NCBI GenBank assembly: GCA_047291315.1
Contig: JBDPYZ010000004.1
Span: forward strand, 93,656-157,655
Source of the DNA: Arsenophonus fragariae
GTDB lineage: Bacteria > Pseudomonadota > Gammaproteobacteria > Enterobacterales > Enterobacteriaceae
Length of the DNA stretch: 64,000 nt
Reading direction: 5' to 3'
Below are positions 1-8,435 of the stretch, piece after piece. A model generated the notes under the pieces. The model had not been told where the DNA came from. It searched no databases and saw only the letters and a list, made by a program, of their open reading frames with translations. Positions within the stretch are counted from its first letter, which is position 1. Every line of letters begins with the position of its first letter. The translations under genes were made by a program, and so were the position numbers.

Positions 1-159
1 TGCACCCTGATTGAGGTCGTTGTAAACGGCCTGACGGGAGACCCATTTCGCTTCACTGAAACTCTTCGGGGTATTAACCGGCTTAGCCGCCTGAGCGGGT
101 GTGCTTAACACACTCAACAAGCACAGGATACCGATTACCCAATGTTGTCTGATAATCAT
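1..159 (-). CDS. endA: Endonuclease I, N-terminal part (cut by window start)
   Basis: This is the first 53 codons of a periplasmic or secreted endonuclease I; the rest lies outside the window. The sequence matches the start of the complete copy at 38943-39695, including the N-terminal signal peptide ending in a TPAQAA-type cleavage region. EndA enzymes degrade double-stranded DNA non-specifically in the periplasm. The start codon overlaps the stop of the downstream-annotated peptidase gene in an ATGA arrangement, as in the second copy. Confidence 0.85.
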   Translation of the reverse strand, partial: MIIRQHWVIGILCLLSVLSTPAQAAKPVNTPKSFSEAKWVSRQAVYNDLNQGA

Positions 160-1080
160 CGTATCTCCTTGAAGGTATTACATTGTTTTGGGTCACCGCT
201 ATCAAAACCCCGTTTAAACCAGTTATGACGCTGTGCCGATGTCCCGTGAGTGAACGTATCCGGTACTACCCGTCCAAGACCTTCCTTTTGGAGACGGTCA
301 TCACCAATCGCCTCGGCCGCACCCAACGCGTTATCCAAATCCCCCGGCTCCAGTATCCCTTCCTCCTGCATATAATGGCCCCATACCCCCGCATAGCAGT
401 CCGCCTGCAATTCCAGCTTCACCGATAACTTATTGGCCGATTTCGTTGACATATTCGCCTGTGCCAAGTCCACTTTCTTCAGGACACCCAGCAGGTTCTG
501 AACATGATGACCCACTTCATGGGCTATCACATAGCCAAAGGCAAATTCACCGTCTGCCCCCAGTCTGTCTTTCATCTCGTCATAAAATGACAGGTCAATA
601 TATATCGTGCTATCAGCAGGACAATAAAATGGCCCTATCAGGGTGTACCCCGTGCCACAGTCCGTCTGGGTCTCTCCGCGGTACATCACCAGTTTCGGTA
701 GCAGGTAACCACCGTCAGACTCAAACTTAGAATCAGGCTTAGACTTATGCTCATAAAATATCTTGGTCCAGACATCTTCGGTTGACGCCAGTATCACCGA
801 AGTAAACCGGCCCGCTTCCGATGCCTGAAGAGATGTGGCAAAAGCCCAGCGATAGCCCCCCCAGTAACAGCAGGAGGATAACTACCACCCACCCCCACCA
901 ACGCCAGCGGGAAAACGCAAAACCTTCCGCTAATAGCGGTTTGTATTTTGGTTTCCTTTTCTTTGCCTTTTTCTTCCGTCGTCGCCGAACTTTTGTCAGG
1001 TTGTCATTCTCTTCCTGTGCTTCCGGACTATCGCGCCGGTCTTCCACCTGCTCACTTTCCCGTCTCTCTCTCCAGCGCAT
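156..1080 (-). pseudogene. Neutral zinc metallopeptidase (YpfJ-like), frameshifted
   Basis: This is the unit 1 copy of the 307-residue membrane-anchored zinc peptidase found intact at 39692-40615. The N-terminal 109 codons (751-1080) carry the basic cytoplasmic region and the membrane segment. The rest (156-797) carries the HEVGHH zinc motif. The two parts lie in different frames because a C-run near 856-862 has seven Cs here and six in the intact copy. A homopolymer sequencing error could mimic this. Otherwise the catalytic domain has lost its membrane anchor. Confidence 0.85.
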
Positions 1081-1216
1081 TTATGCCTCTTTTTAATCAA
1101 TAAAAAAGGCCACCTGAGCGACCTCTTTAAAAAATAGAACGGTAGCCAGCCGCCTTCCTCGTTTTAGTTATTTAATTTGGGAGTATGGCGGTGGCGTAAA
1201 TGAAAATATCTCTTTG

Positions 1217-1264
1217 TTGACATCCTCCCCGCCCTGAATAACGGGGTTTTACGACGCACCAGAT
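1217..1264 (+). mobile_element. Minimal relic of an IS200/IS605-type element (left end joined to right end)
   Basis: About 48 bases starting TTGACATCCTCCCCGCCCT and ending in a TTTTACGACGCACCAGAT-like right end interrupt sequence that is otherwise colinear with 40755-40775. The left part equals the hairpin arm of the larger relic at 6206-6520, and the right part resembles its other end. No transposase remains. Confidence 0.6.
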
Positions 1265-1319
1265 AAAACTTAAAATCATTAATACGACAGAGCGGATTAA
1301 TTAACCAGTTATTTTACGG

Positions 1320-1748
1320 TTAATTAATTTCGAAAGAACACTGCGTTGCACCAGCTGTACAGTGAGGTAAAATTCGACCGTCAGACTGTCTCTCATTTTC
1401 CCATACTGTTCCTACTGGTCGCACCGCTGACAAAGCGGTTAGTGACATTCTCATTCCAACATTTGGCGCACTCCCGACATAGTCACAGCTAACCGTTTTT
1501 TCACCAGTAATATAACTTTCCCTGAAAGATACCACGCTCAAATCTTCTTCATCGGCGATGGGGTTTTCACCTGCCCAAGTATAATTATTAGTAGCAGTAG
1601 CGGTATAAACGAAACCACCATGCTCCCCTCCCTGCTGCTGAATATTTTGAACTTCAGGACAGGAGATAGTGGGTAGTCTTGTCATGGCAAATGATGATTT
1701 TTGTAAAAACATCGCTATTAGTAACATCAAAAAAATTGATTTTTTCAT
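1320..1748 (-). CDS. Small secreted protein, DUF3757-like
   Basis: The product has 142 residues with a clear signal peptide (MKKS, then a hydrophobic stretch ending SSFA), so it is probably exported. The mature part has four cysteines that could form two disulfides. It resembles small DUF3757 proteins of enterobacteria and pseudomonads, which have no established function; this match is from memory and is tentative. An essentially identical copy is at 40818-41246. It lies between the early replication genes and the peptidase/endA genes on the same strand. Confidence 0.65.
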   Translation of the reverse strand: MKKSIFLMLLIAMFLQKSSFAMTRLPTISCPEVQNIQQQGGEHGGFVYTATATNNYTWAGENPIADEEDLSVVSFRESYITGEKTVSCDYVGSAPNVGMRMSLTALSAVRPVGTVWENERQSDGRILPHCTAGATQCSFEIN

Positions 1749-1805
1749 TTAGTAATCCTTTTTTGTTTGTGTAACAAAAATAAATGCTCTGTCGTATTAA
1801 AAAAT

Positions 1806-1925
1806 TTATCGCCGAAAAATAAACGTCATCCCTTCAACTATCGCCTCGGCGGTAGTTCTTGCTGCCTCAATGACCTCAGATTTTTTGCATCTTTTTTTGA
1901 CCAAATGCGTCACCACCTCATAAAA
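1806..1925 (-). pseudogene. 3' remnant of a 73-residue protein intact in unit 2
   Basis: The sequence is colinear with the C-terminal half of the CDS at 41304-41525 (same IVEGMTFIFRR-type end). About 100 bases carrying its start and N-terminal half are missing, so no translatable frame remains. The deletion joins directly to the region after the helicase-loader gene. Confidence 0.6.
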
Positions 1926-1937
1926 ACCTCTGTTCTG

Positions 1938-2666
1938 TCAATGAATTTTCCTGCGGTAGCTGGCCCAGTTGAAATTAACCACGGTGGGTTTACCCATCCT
2001 TAAGCGATCGACGATTCGCTCCCCCAATATCTCGGTTAATTGTTGTTGCGGTAAATTGGTCAAAATTCCCGTTGGTTTCTTGTTTGATGTTCTACGATCG
2101 ATGATTTGAAAAATCACCAGTTCTTCATTGAGATTGTTTCTCTGAACACCAACATCATCGAAGACTAGTAAATCAACACCGCACAAATCATCGATTAGTT
2201 GTGATTCGGTATATTGAGATCCGTTCTCGTAAGTTCTTCTCAATCTCATCATCAGGTCAGGAAAAGTGACAATTAAGATACTCATTCCATTTTGAATTAA
2301 CCGATTCCCAATTGCTGCTGCGAGGTGATTTTTCCCTGTACCAGAATGACCACTAAAAACAAAACCACCAAAGTATTTTCCGAAATTATCCACATAGTTT
2401 TTTGCTTTGAATTTCGCTTGGCTTTGCTCAGTCGTTAAAGCCTCAAAGGTGTTAAAGGTACAATGCTTGTGAAGTTTAGAAATACCGGAATTGCCCATGA
2501 TGTTGTGCAGTCTTCTGACTCGGTTTTTTTCGTCAATTCGTTTTGACTCCAACATCGACTGTTCACTATGCCACGCGAACAACTCGTCAACGGTATTAAA
2601 TTTTGGTTTAACGTGTTTTGGCATCAGTTTAAAAAATCGGGTTAATACTGAATTTGTGGTATTCAA
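1938..2666 (-). CDS. DnaC-like helicase loader (AAA+ ATPase)
   Basis: This 242-residue AAA+ ATPase probably loads the host DnaB helicase at the phage origin. The Walker A motif is GHSGTGKNH (about residues 107-115), the same unusual KN form as E. coli DnaC. The Walker B motif is LLVFDDVG. The gene follows the O-like gene at 2838-3653 on the same strand, which is the usual lambdoid order. At the same place unit 2 has an unrelated lambda P-like loader, so this is a swapped module. Several in-frame ATGs exist near the start; the first was taken. Confidence 0.85.
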   Translation of the reverse strand: MNTTNSVLTRFFKLMPKHVKPKFNTVDELFAWHSEQSMLESKRIDEKNRVRRLHNIMGNSGISKLHKHCTFNTFEALTTEQSQAKFKAKNYVDNFGKYFGGFVFSGHSGTGKNHLAAAIGNRLIQNGMSILIVTFPDLMMRLRRTYENGSQYTESQLIDDLCGVDLLVFDDVGVQRNNLNEELVIFQIIDRRTSNKKPTGILTNLPQQQLTEILGERIVDRLRMGKPTVVNFNWASYRRKIH

Positions 2667-2837
2667 AATTCCTCCGGCGTGAGCAAACTAGAAAAACATC
2701 GCATATCGCTCCATAAACGACGATAAAATTTAATTAGCATTGAATTACGTTTTTATCTAAAAAATCTCTTAGGATGTATCATAGAGGGTTTTAGAGGTAG
2801 TCTGAGAGATACCTTGATATTGAATTTTTAAATTTAG

Positions 2838-3653
2838 CTAAAAATCATCAGTGATGAAAACATCTGTTTTGTCGATCTCTTTGAATCGATATCGGGATTT
2901 TTTAGATTGAATATCTTTTGGCTCAAAAAGTCCTTGCCAACCATTAGCGATACTGGTGTTGATAATATCTTCGGGTTGATGACCTCTCTCACGACACCTA
3001 ACCAACAGCTTGATAGTCTGATTAACCGTCATTTGAGATTTGATAGGTTTGTTAATTTCTTTGCGGTATTGCCACCAAGAATTCCAAATGGATTTTGATA
3101 ACCAACTGGGAAGTTCTACTGAGTTTGGATCAAAAACCTTCGATTTTTTTGTAAGGGAGATTATAGAGGGATCTATTGTAATCTCTGTGTAGTCTCTGTT
3201 TATTATGTTGGCAGGGTTAGCACCAACAAGTTGGTGGACAACCTTGCCAGCTTGTTGGCAGAAATCCTGCATACTTGTTGGTGCTAAACTTACATTCTTG
3301 CTGACGGTATCATTATCGGTTTCTCGATGTTCATCAGTGCATACTTTATTTAATGCTTCCTGAAGCACTATGTCATTGATACGAAAATGCATTTTAGCGG
3401 GAGTGCTCATCAATTTTTCTTCAAGTACCCCAATTTTAACAAGGCGTTTTCTAGCCGTTTCCTGCTCAGTACGAGTCAGCCCAGTTTCATCCTCAATTTC
3501 TGTACGAGTTTTGTAAAACCATGCTTTTTTCGTTCTGTTGTGCCAGTAAATGAGTTGCGATAAAAGCAGCGCACCAGTTATGCCTATCCCTAATCTGACA
3601 AAAACTCGTTGAAAAGCGATTGGACGGTCTAGCGTCTGAGTAAGAATGCTCAT
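2838..3653 (-). CDS. Phage replication protein, O-like winged helix
   Basis: The product has 271 residues. The N-terminal 100 residues look like the winged-helix domain of phage replication initiators: a LLLSQLIYWHNRT stretch, then a segment shaped like a helix-turn-helix (EIEDETGLTRTEQETARKR). Members of this group bind the phage origin and recruit the helicase loader, here the DnaC-like protein just downstream. The C-terminal part (residues 170-245) resembles the domain that contacts loaders in O or DnaT-like proteins; that is inference. It shares little with the unit 2 protein at 42244-43050. Confidence 0.65.
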   Translation of the reverse strand: MSILTQTLDRPIAFQRVFVRLGIGITGALLLSQLIYWHNRTKKAWFYKTRTEIEDETGLTRTEQETARKRLVKIGVLEEKLMSTPAKMHFRINDIVLQEALNKVCTDEHRETDNDTVSKNVSLAPTSMQDFCQQAGKVVHQLVGANPANIINRDYTEITIDPSIISLTKKSKVFDPNSVELPSWLSKSIWNSWWQYRKEINKPIKSQMTVNQTIKLLVRCRERGHQPEDIINTSIANGWQGLFEPKDIQSKKSRYRFKEIDKTDVFITDDF

Positions 3654-3691
3654 TTTAACCCCTATTTAAGGAAATTATTTCCAAACGGATG

Positions 3692-4012
3692 TCAATCAAG
3701 TGAAGGAGCTAAAATAGTGTAACCCCGCATTGGTTTTGTTTTTAGTTTCGCAGCTTCAGTGATTTCGACAATTTTTCTGATTTTAAGAAAGCCTGATCGC
3801 TCAAGTACTCGAAGTTCTTTAAACAAAGCGATTCTTGAACAACAGCAGAAAGAACAAAAATCCTCATGCGGGATAACCCGCTCTTCTTGTCCGTTCAAAG
3901 AGCCAGCATAAAAAATATGCATCATAATTAATCTATGAAGGGGTTTGTTAAGCGGTATAGTGAAAATCATTGATTTAGCGGGAGGAGTATCACAATCAAC
4001 GTAGTTATTCAT
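3692..4012 (-). CDS. Small protein with probable winged-helix fold, function unknown
   Basis: A 106-residue product not recognised as a named family. Residues 45-85 (two cysteine-rich turns, then FKELRVLERSGFLKIRK) look like the recognition helix and wing of a small winged-helix DNA-binding protein. It lies directly upstream of the O-like gene in the same orientation and has no counterpart in unit 2. It may be an early regulator or replication accessory protein. Confidence 0.5.
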   Translation of the reverse strand: MNNYVDCDTPPAKSMIFTIPLNKPLHRLIMMHIFYAGSLNGQEERVIPHEDFCSFCCCSRIALFKELRVLERSGFLKIRKIVEITEAAKLKTKPMRGYTILAPSLD

Positions 4013-4059
4013 AACGGCGATGTCCAGACTGAATTTAAATAGATTTAAAAAAATTATTT

Positions 4060-4338
4060 TTAATAAAAAAAGTGAGCGTCAATTCGCGCCTTTTGTTCAT
4101 CTAATTTTTGTTTTTGCTGTCTTTTGCGGTATTGTATGAAAAGATTGGTATAAGTCACAATTTTTTGTTTGTAGTCCAATAATTGCTGTCGGGGGTCTTC
4201 GTGTCGCCAAAAGGCCTTTTTGAGTTTTTGGTTGAATAACTGTTGTTGCTCTTTTTCTCTCGAAAATTGAACGGCACGAAATATTTTTCTGTTTTTGACG
4301 TTATCTCTCTCTTGAAGAAAGATAATTTTTTGGGGCAT
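4060..4338 (-). CDS. Small basic early protein, chimeric with unit 2 homologue
   Basis: A 92-residue, highly charged, mostly helical protein of unknown function. From KKAFWRHEDPRQQLLDYK to the end it is nearly identical to the product at 43151-43444, whereas the first 40 residues are unrelated. This places a recombination boundary inside the gene. It is the first gene of the leftward early cluster. An AGGTAGG-type ribosome-binding site precedes the ATG. Confidence 0.6.
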   Translation of the reverse strand: MPQKIIFLQERDNVKNRKIFRAVQFSREKEQQQLFNQKLKKAFWRHEDPRQQLLDYKQKIVTYTNLFIQYRKRQQKQKLDEQKARIDAHFFY

Positions 4339-4761
4339 ACCTACCTCCTGATCGCTATATTTTGATGTTTCTGAATTTCAGACGATAACAACCCTCGTAA
4401 ACACGAAGAGTTAAATACAATTTCCACAAATTGATTGAATGTGGATAACGGTGTTATTCAATAAAAACACCAAAACAGAACGCACAAAATGACATTCTGT
4501 TCTCTGCGAATCACAGAGAGGTAAACCCCAAATTTTTAAAGAACAAATAAGCTAAAAAACAATTTCTAATTATCCCCAAAAAAAACATCATGTCAAATTC
4601 TCGATCAAATTCAATAACTTTTAAAGTTAAAATAAAGCTTTAAAAAACAATAGTTTACGTCTATTAATTTTTTATTTTTTTGATGGACAATCGCTAATTT
4701 CTCATCAAAAATAGCCATTATTTTTTTAAGGTTTTTTATTTAAAAATGAGGATTTAATCCA
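4339..4761. other. AT-rich non-coding stretch upstream of early genes
   Basis: No credible gene. It is very AT-rich and contains a short inverted repeat (TCTCTG at 4501 with CAGAGA at 4513). It probably holds the promoter of the leftward early genes, but no promoter stands out from the AT background. The matching stretch in unit 2 is 43445-43827. Confidence 0.5.
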
Positions 4762-4949
4762 TTAGTTTTTGACAAATATTCGCTTGCCACTTTCACCTAT
4801 CAGGCTTCCATTGCCGCCATCAACATCAAAATGATACATCAAGCCTTTTTCGGTTATTTTTCGTTCACGTAATTTTGTGATTTTGACGATTTCGTCGTTG
4901 TGAAAAACGGACATCCCCGGTTGTAGTTTTTGAAAGTGGTTCTGGATTT
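4762..4949 (-). pseudogene. Broken copy of the 67-residue protein at 43828-44031
   Basis: The C-terminal sequence is the same as in unit 2 (LIGESGKRIFVKN end). One base is missing in an A-run (GAAAGTGG instead of GAAAAGTGG), and the start codon region has been replaced by an IS200-type relic at 4950. No complete reading frame remains. Confidence 0.75.
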
Positions 4950-4997
4950 ATCAGGTGCGCCGTAAAACCAAGGTCTTCAAGGCGTGGAGGATGTCAA
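4950..4997 (-). mobile_element. Second minimal IS200/IS605-type relic
   Basis: Read on the minus strand, this starts TTGACATCCTCCACGCC and ends GGTTTTACGGCGCACCTGAT, the same two ends as the larger relic at 6206-6520 with everything between them lost. It truncates the 5' end of the neighbouring small gene. The right end is intact; the left end has one mismatch. Confidence 0.6.
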
Positions 4998-5158
4998 TTT
5001 TAATCATCAAAATTGACTTGGTTTTAAAGTCCTCAGGAGTATGGGACTAAAATGTACATTTTTGGTATTCTTTAGATATTTTTATTGTACGCAATTAAAT
5101 AGTATCTATTATGTACATATAAAGTATTTTTTATAAACATAAAAAGGATTCTTTTAAT
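4993..5158 (+). promoter_or_regulatory. Upstream region of parA with TGTAC repeats
   Basis: A 9-bp perfect inverted repeat (GTCAATTTT 4993-5001, AAAATTGAC 5009-5017) is followed by three GTAC-centred sites at 5054, 5087 and 5113, two of them inside TGTACAT. A fourth lies after parA at 5870. Such repeats upstream of parA usually serve as operator and/or centromere for the partner protein. Their role here is inferred from position. Confidence 0.5.
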
Positions 5159-5845
5159 ATGAAAAAAGAACATAATAAATATGCCGGTAAGATTATTGCT
5201 GTAGCAATTAAAAAAGGTGGTACAGGTAAATCGACTATCAGCATGAATATCGCCCCAGAAATTCAGCCTGACTATTTTTATGATACCGATGACACACCTG
5301 CAGTCAGTACTTTCAATCAGTTCAGGGATGAAAAAAAACGTTGGAACATTATCCGGCTGACATCAAAAACAAGTGGTGGTGTTGATAAATTTATCAGAGA
5401 TTTGCTTGAAGCGAAGGAAAACAGGAAGTGTGTACTGGTTGACTGTGGTGGCTTTGATTCAGGTCTTACTCGAACAGCAGTAGCAGCCGCTGATTTAATA
5501 CTATCCCCAGTTAATGATGATCCTTCTGATATTCTGGGATTGCAGGAATTTAGCCAAGTATTGGAAGAAATATCACTGGAAATGGGTGTAAGCAAAACAG
5601 CACATGTTCTACTCAATAAGGTTCATCCATCAAGAACAAACTTTAAAGATATAGATAACTACCTTATCAAATTTAATAATTTGGTTCGTTTAGATACAGC
5701 CATTCCTCTTGATAAATCTGTACCAGCAAAATTTGGCGCAGGGCTTGGAGTAGTCGAACACATAACGACCAGAAACGGCAGAGCAGGAAACGCTATGCGT
5801 TCCCTTTTTTTAGACCTTCGAACTGTGATTGAAAAAATACAATAA
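5159..5845 (+). CDS. parA: ParA-family partition ATPase
   Basis: A 228-residue deviant-Walker ATPase. The Walker A motif is KKGGTGKST (residues 18-26), with the signature lysine before GG. A Walker B-like LVDCGG follows about residue 85. The length and lack of an N-terminal HTH domain fit the small ParA/ParF (type Ib) group, which works with a short ribbon-helix-helix centromere-binding partner. Such a partner follows at 5900. It would segregate the unit 1 replicon. Unit 2 carries an unrelated ParM/ParR system at the equivalent place. Confidence 0.85.
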   Translation: MKKEHNKYAGKIIAVAIKKGGTGKSTISMNIAPEIQPDYFYDTDDTPAVSTFNQFRDEKKRWNIIRLTSKTSGGVDKFIRDLLEAKENRKCVLVDCGGFDSGLTRTAVAAADLILSPVNDDPSDILGLQEFSQVLEEISLEMGVSKTAHVLLNKVHPSRTNFKDIDNYLIKFNNLVRLDTAIPLDKSVPAKFGAGLGVVEHITTRNGRAGNAMRSLFLDLRTVIEKIQ

Positions 5846-5899
5846 AAAGACCTTAATGGTATATAAAATGTACATTAAAAATACATAATAGGTATTGAA

Positions 5900-6199
5900 A
5901 TGATATCCAAAAAAGACATGTTTTCACGACTTTCCAATGTTTCAAGAAATGCGCCGTTGCAGGAAATAAAGACAAAAGTAGTTGAGACTCAGAGCACTCC
6001 ATTAACATATGAATCAAAAAAAAAACCAAAAGTCAGACGTAAACCTAAAAATCTGCAAATTCCAGAAGGCCTCTGGGAAGCATATGAATCGCTGAAAAAT
6101 AGTAACACAACCAGCTTGCTTATGACGCCTTATATATTAGAAGCATTCAGGGAAAAACTTGCTCGCGATGGAGCATTCGACAAAAATAACGCATTCTGA
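5900..6199 (+). CDS. Probable ParA partner (centromere-binding protein)
   Basis: A 99-residue protein with a very basic disordered N-terminal half (KKKPKVRRKPK) and a C-terminal segment (LQIPEGLWEAYESLKNSNTT) compatible with a ribbon-helix-helix fold. The spacing (54 bases after parA, with a TGTACAT site between), orientation and size fit a ParG-like partner. This rests on context, not a recognised family. The IS200-type relic begins seven bases after its stop. Confidence 0.6.
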   Translation: MISKKDMFSRLSNVSRNAPLQEIKTKVVETQSTPLTYESKKKPKVRRKPKNLQIPEGLWEAYESLKNSNTTSLLMTPYILEAFREKLARDGAFDKNNAF

Positions 6200-6205
6200 G
6201 CAACA

Positions 6206-6520
6206 TTGACATCCTCCCCGCCCTTTAGGGCGGGGAGGATGTCAATATACTTTGATATATGACAAAAGAAACTGATATTAGACATGGAATAAAATGTGTT
6301 TTCCTGATGCATGTTCACTTGGTATTTGTCACCAAATATCGACGGAAGATATTTGATCTGGATGCCATCGAAAAGCTACGCAGCTATTTTGCAAGTAGTT
6401 ACGGTTGCGCGCCAATATCGATCATCCGGAGTACATTGAGCAGCAGCAAGCACCAAGTTAGTTGGAAAACCGCGCCTTATATCCCCGCTCTGAACGATGT
6501 GGTTTTACGGCGCACCTGAT
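6206..6520 (+). mobile_element. Internally deleted IS200/IS605 element with tnpA remnant
   Basis: The left end is a perfect hairpin (ACATCCTCCCCGCCCT / AGGGCGGGGAGGATGT) and the right end is GTTTTACGGCGCACCTGAT. Between them a reading frame from 6259 starts like an IS200 Y1 transposase (residues MHVHLVFVTKYRRKIF, which include the HVHLV-type region). It then jumps to the family C-terminus (YFASSYGCAPISII). One base is missing after that, so the EYIEQQQAPS end is out of frame. The catalytic tyrosine region is deleted, so the element cannot move itself. It inserted beside the HU remnant. Confidence 0.8.
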
Positions 6521-6523
6521 AAG

Positions 6524-6797
6524 TCATTTGACTGCCTCTTTGCGATTTTGACCCGCTTTAAAACTCGGTACGTTTGCAGCAGCAATTTTAAGCGTCTCGC
6601 CTGTTTGTGGATTTCGGCCTTCTCTAGCAGCTCGTTGTTTAACCTGAAAGTTACCAAAGCCAACTAGCTGTACGTCATTGCCTGATTTTAGCGCTTCTGT
6701 CACAGTTTTAATTAATGCGTTAACTGCTTTTTCAGAATTTTTTTTTGGTTAAGCCTGATTTCTCTGCAATTTTGTTGATGAGTTCTGTTTTGTTCAT
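6524..6797 (-). pseudogene. HU-type DNA-binding protein, frameshifted
   Basis: This is colinear with the intact 90-residue HU gene at 46653-46925 (MNKTELINKIAEKSG start). A T-run at about 6738-6746 has nine Ts here and eight in unit 2, shifting the frame about a quarter of the way in. A second difference changes the last codons. A homopolymer error could explain the frameshift. Confidence 0.75.
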
Positions 6798-6953
6798 GTT
6801 GTGCCTTATTTTTAAATTTAATGATTCTATCACTAATTATATTAATGGGTGTCATTTTAGGTGTTTTTGCTAACTTAATTAAACATTAACAAACGTATAC
6901 ATCTTTCCTCATCCTTTAAGGTATGTCGGGATGTACATGTTTTCTTTTTTAAA

Positions 6954-8018
6954 TCAAAAATTTTGTATTAATTCGAGTTCTTTTTCAGAAAAAATAATAT
7001 CTTCGTTTTGCTCAGGTTTCGCAATGGATATTTTTGTATTTTTACCTTCCCTCATAGCGAGTTCTAGCTTCTTTTCTTCGTACCAATTCCGCTTGCAATA
7101 CTTCGAACATTCGATTGCTCTTCGTAAATCGGGCATAGTTAAACGCAATGCAGGGTCGTATTTCTTTAAATCCTTCTCGTACTGATAGAGAATCTCCGCA
7201 TTTTTCTTCATCCATTTGCCTTCGTCATGAGATCCTGATTTTACATGTGGACGCTTCGCTAGTCTTGGGCGAATTGGTTTGGTGACGGGCGCTTTTTCTT
7301 CAACACAACCAAAACGCATACCTACAACAGATCTACCTTGTTTTATTGGTTCCCAGTGTACTGATATGTTTGTATGTTCATTAGTGTCTTGTATAGCTGG
7401 TTCAATAGTTCTTTTTTTTAGATTATCAAAACGTGAGCTTGCATCGGGGAATAATTCATGAAAATCATCTAATGAAATATCAACCTCAAAAAAGTTATCT
7501 TTTCTACAAAGAGGGTGGTTTTTGTGACTTAAAAGATACATATATATTCTGAAAGAAATAATATTTTTTACGCTCGTAATGGCGTTTAGGAAACACCAAG
7601 AAAAATTATGTTTGATATTAAATAAGAATGGGTCAAGGTCTTGGTTTAGGCGTAATTTTAAACCTGTTCCTTTGCCTTCAATTTTTTGATATTTATAGCC
7701 AGATAGCCAATTAAGTACTGTGAAAGATTCTTTTTTCCCGTTTATTACATGGAAAATAATTTGACTCTTGGAAAGAGATGTTACGGCCTTTTTCATACAG
7801 CGCCAAACATTCTTTTTATTAATATCAAATGTAACTTGAAATTCATGAGCTGTAAAAGAAACCCAGCCAGGGTTTTCTAGTCTCTGATTAACTTTTGATA
7901 AAAATAATGTTAAAGCTCGAAAGCCGTCAATATCCAAATCATATCTAGCAGTAATCAGATCGTTGTTCTGTACAATCAGTTTTTTATTTTCGTCCTGCCA
8001 AGTCTCATAATTATACAA
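6954..8018 (-). CDS. Rep_3-family plasmid replication initiator
   Basis: A 354-residue initiator of the Rep_3 (iteron-binding, tandem winged-helix) type: NDLITARYDL at the N-terminus, a central FRIYMYLLSHK segment, and the DFHELFPDASSRFDNLKKRTIEPAI block typical of the second winged helix. These proteins bind iterons, open the origin and limit copy number. Iterons lie upstream at 8125-8392. Residues 250-354 (from RPRLAKRPH) are almost identical to the unit 2 initiator, whereas residues 1-245 are only distantly similar. The protein is therefore a chimera with a shared C-terminal extension. Confidence 0.85.
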   Translation of the reverse strand: MYNYETWQDENKKLIVQNNDLITARYDLDIDGFRALTLFLSKVNQRLENPGWVSFTAHEFQVTFDINKKNVWRCMKKAVTSLSKSQIIFHVINGKKESFTVLNWLSGYKYQKIEGKGTGLKLRLNQDLDPFLFNIKHNFSWCFLNAITSVKNIISFRIYMYLLSHKNHPLCRKDNFFEVDISLDDFHELFPDASSRFDNLKKRTIEPAIQDTNEHTNISVHWEPIKQGRSVVGMRFGCVEEKAPVTKPIRPRLAKRPHVKSGSHDEGKWMKKNAEILYQYEKDLKKYDPALRLTMPDLRRAIECSKYCKRNWYEEKKLELAMREGKNTKISIAKPEQNEDIIFSEKELELIQNF

Positions 8019-8435
8019 AGTAACCTCCCGTAATAAATCAGAGTGATAAACTCTGTTTTTTTCTTTAAGATCTTTACTACTTTATAACTGATTATTTTTA
8101 AACAAAAACAACTTGTTAGCTTGATATTCTCCTACAAAAAAGCGGTTATTCTCCTACATTTTTGCGGTGGATAACTTTTATTGAGTTATATCAAAATAAA
8201 AGCCTAGTATTTTTTGTTTTTATTTCTAAGTTAATGACTTTATATAAAAATAATTACATTATTAATCAATAACTTAATCAAGTTTTATTGATTATTTTCA
8301 TTAATAAAGGTTTCAAAAATTTATTATTTTTTTTACTTATATATTTACCTTTATAACCGAAATTAACTATCAATCTCCTACAAAAAAGCGGTAATTTAGG
8401 TAATTAAATATAATAAAATCAACATGATTTGATAT
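8019..8435. other. Candidate plasmid origin with three 22-bp iterons
   Basis: Two directly abutting 22-bp repeats (8125-8146 and 8147-8168) share TATTCTCCTACA and a GCGGT end. A third copy is at 8371-8392. About 200 bases of almost pure AT sequence lie between, suitable as an unwinding element. The arrangement (tandem iterons next to the rep start, AT-rich stretch, one distal iteron) is the same as in unit 2, but the iteron sequence differs. Confidence 0.75.

Noticed and set aside
6931..7185. Plus-strand ORF starting MYMFSFLNQKF
   Set aside because: Antisense to the conserved C-terminus of Rep; its conservation in both units follows from the Rep sequence.
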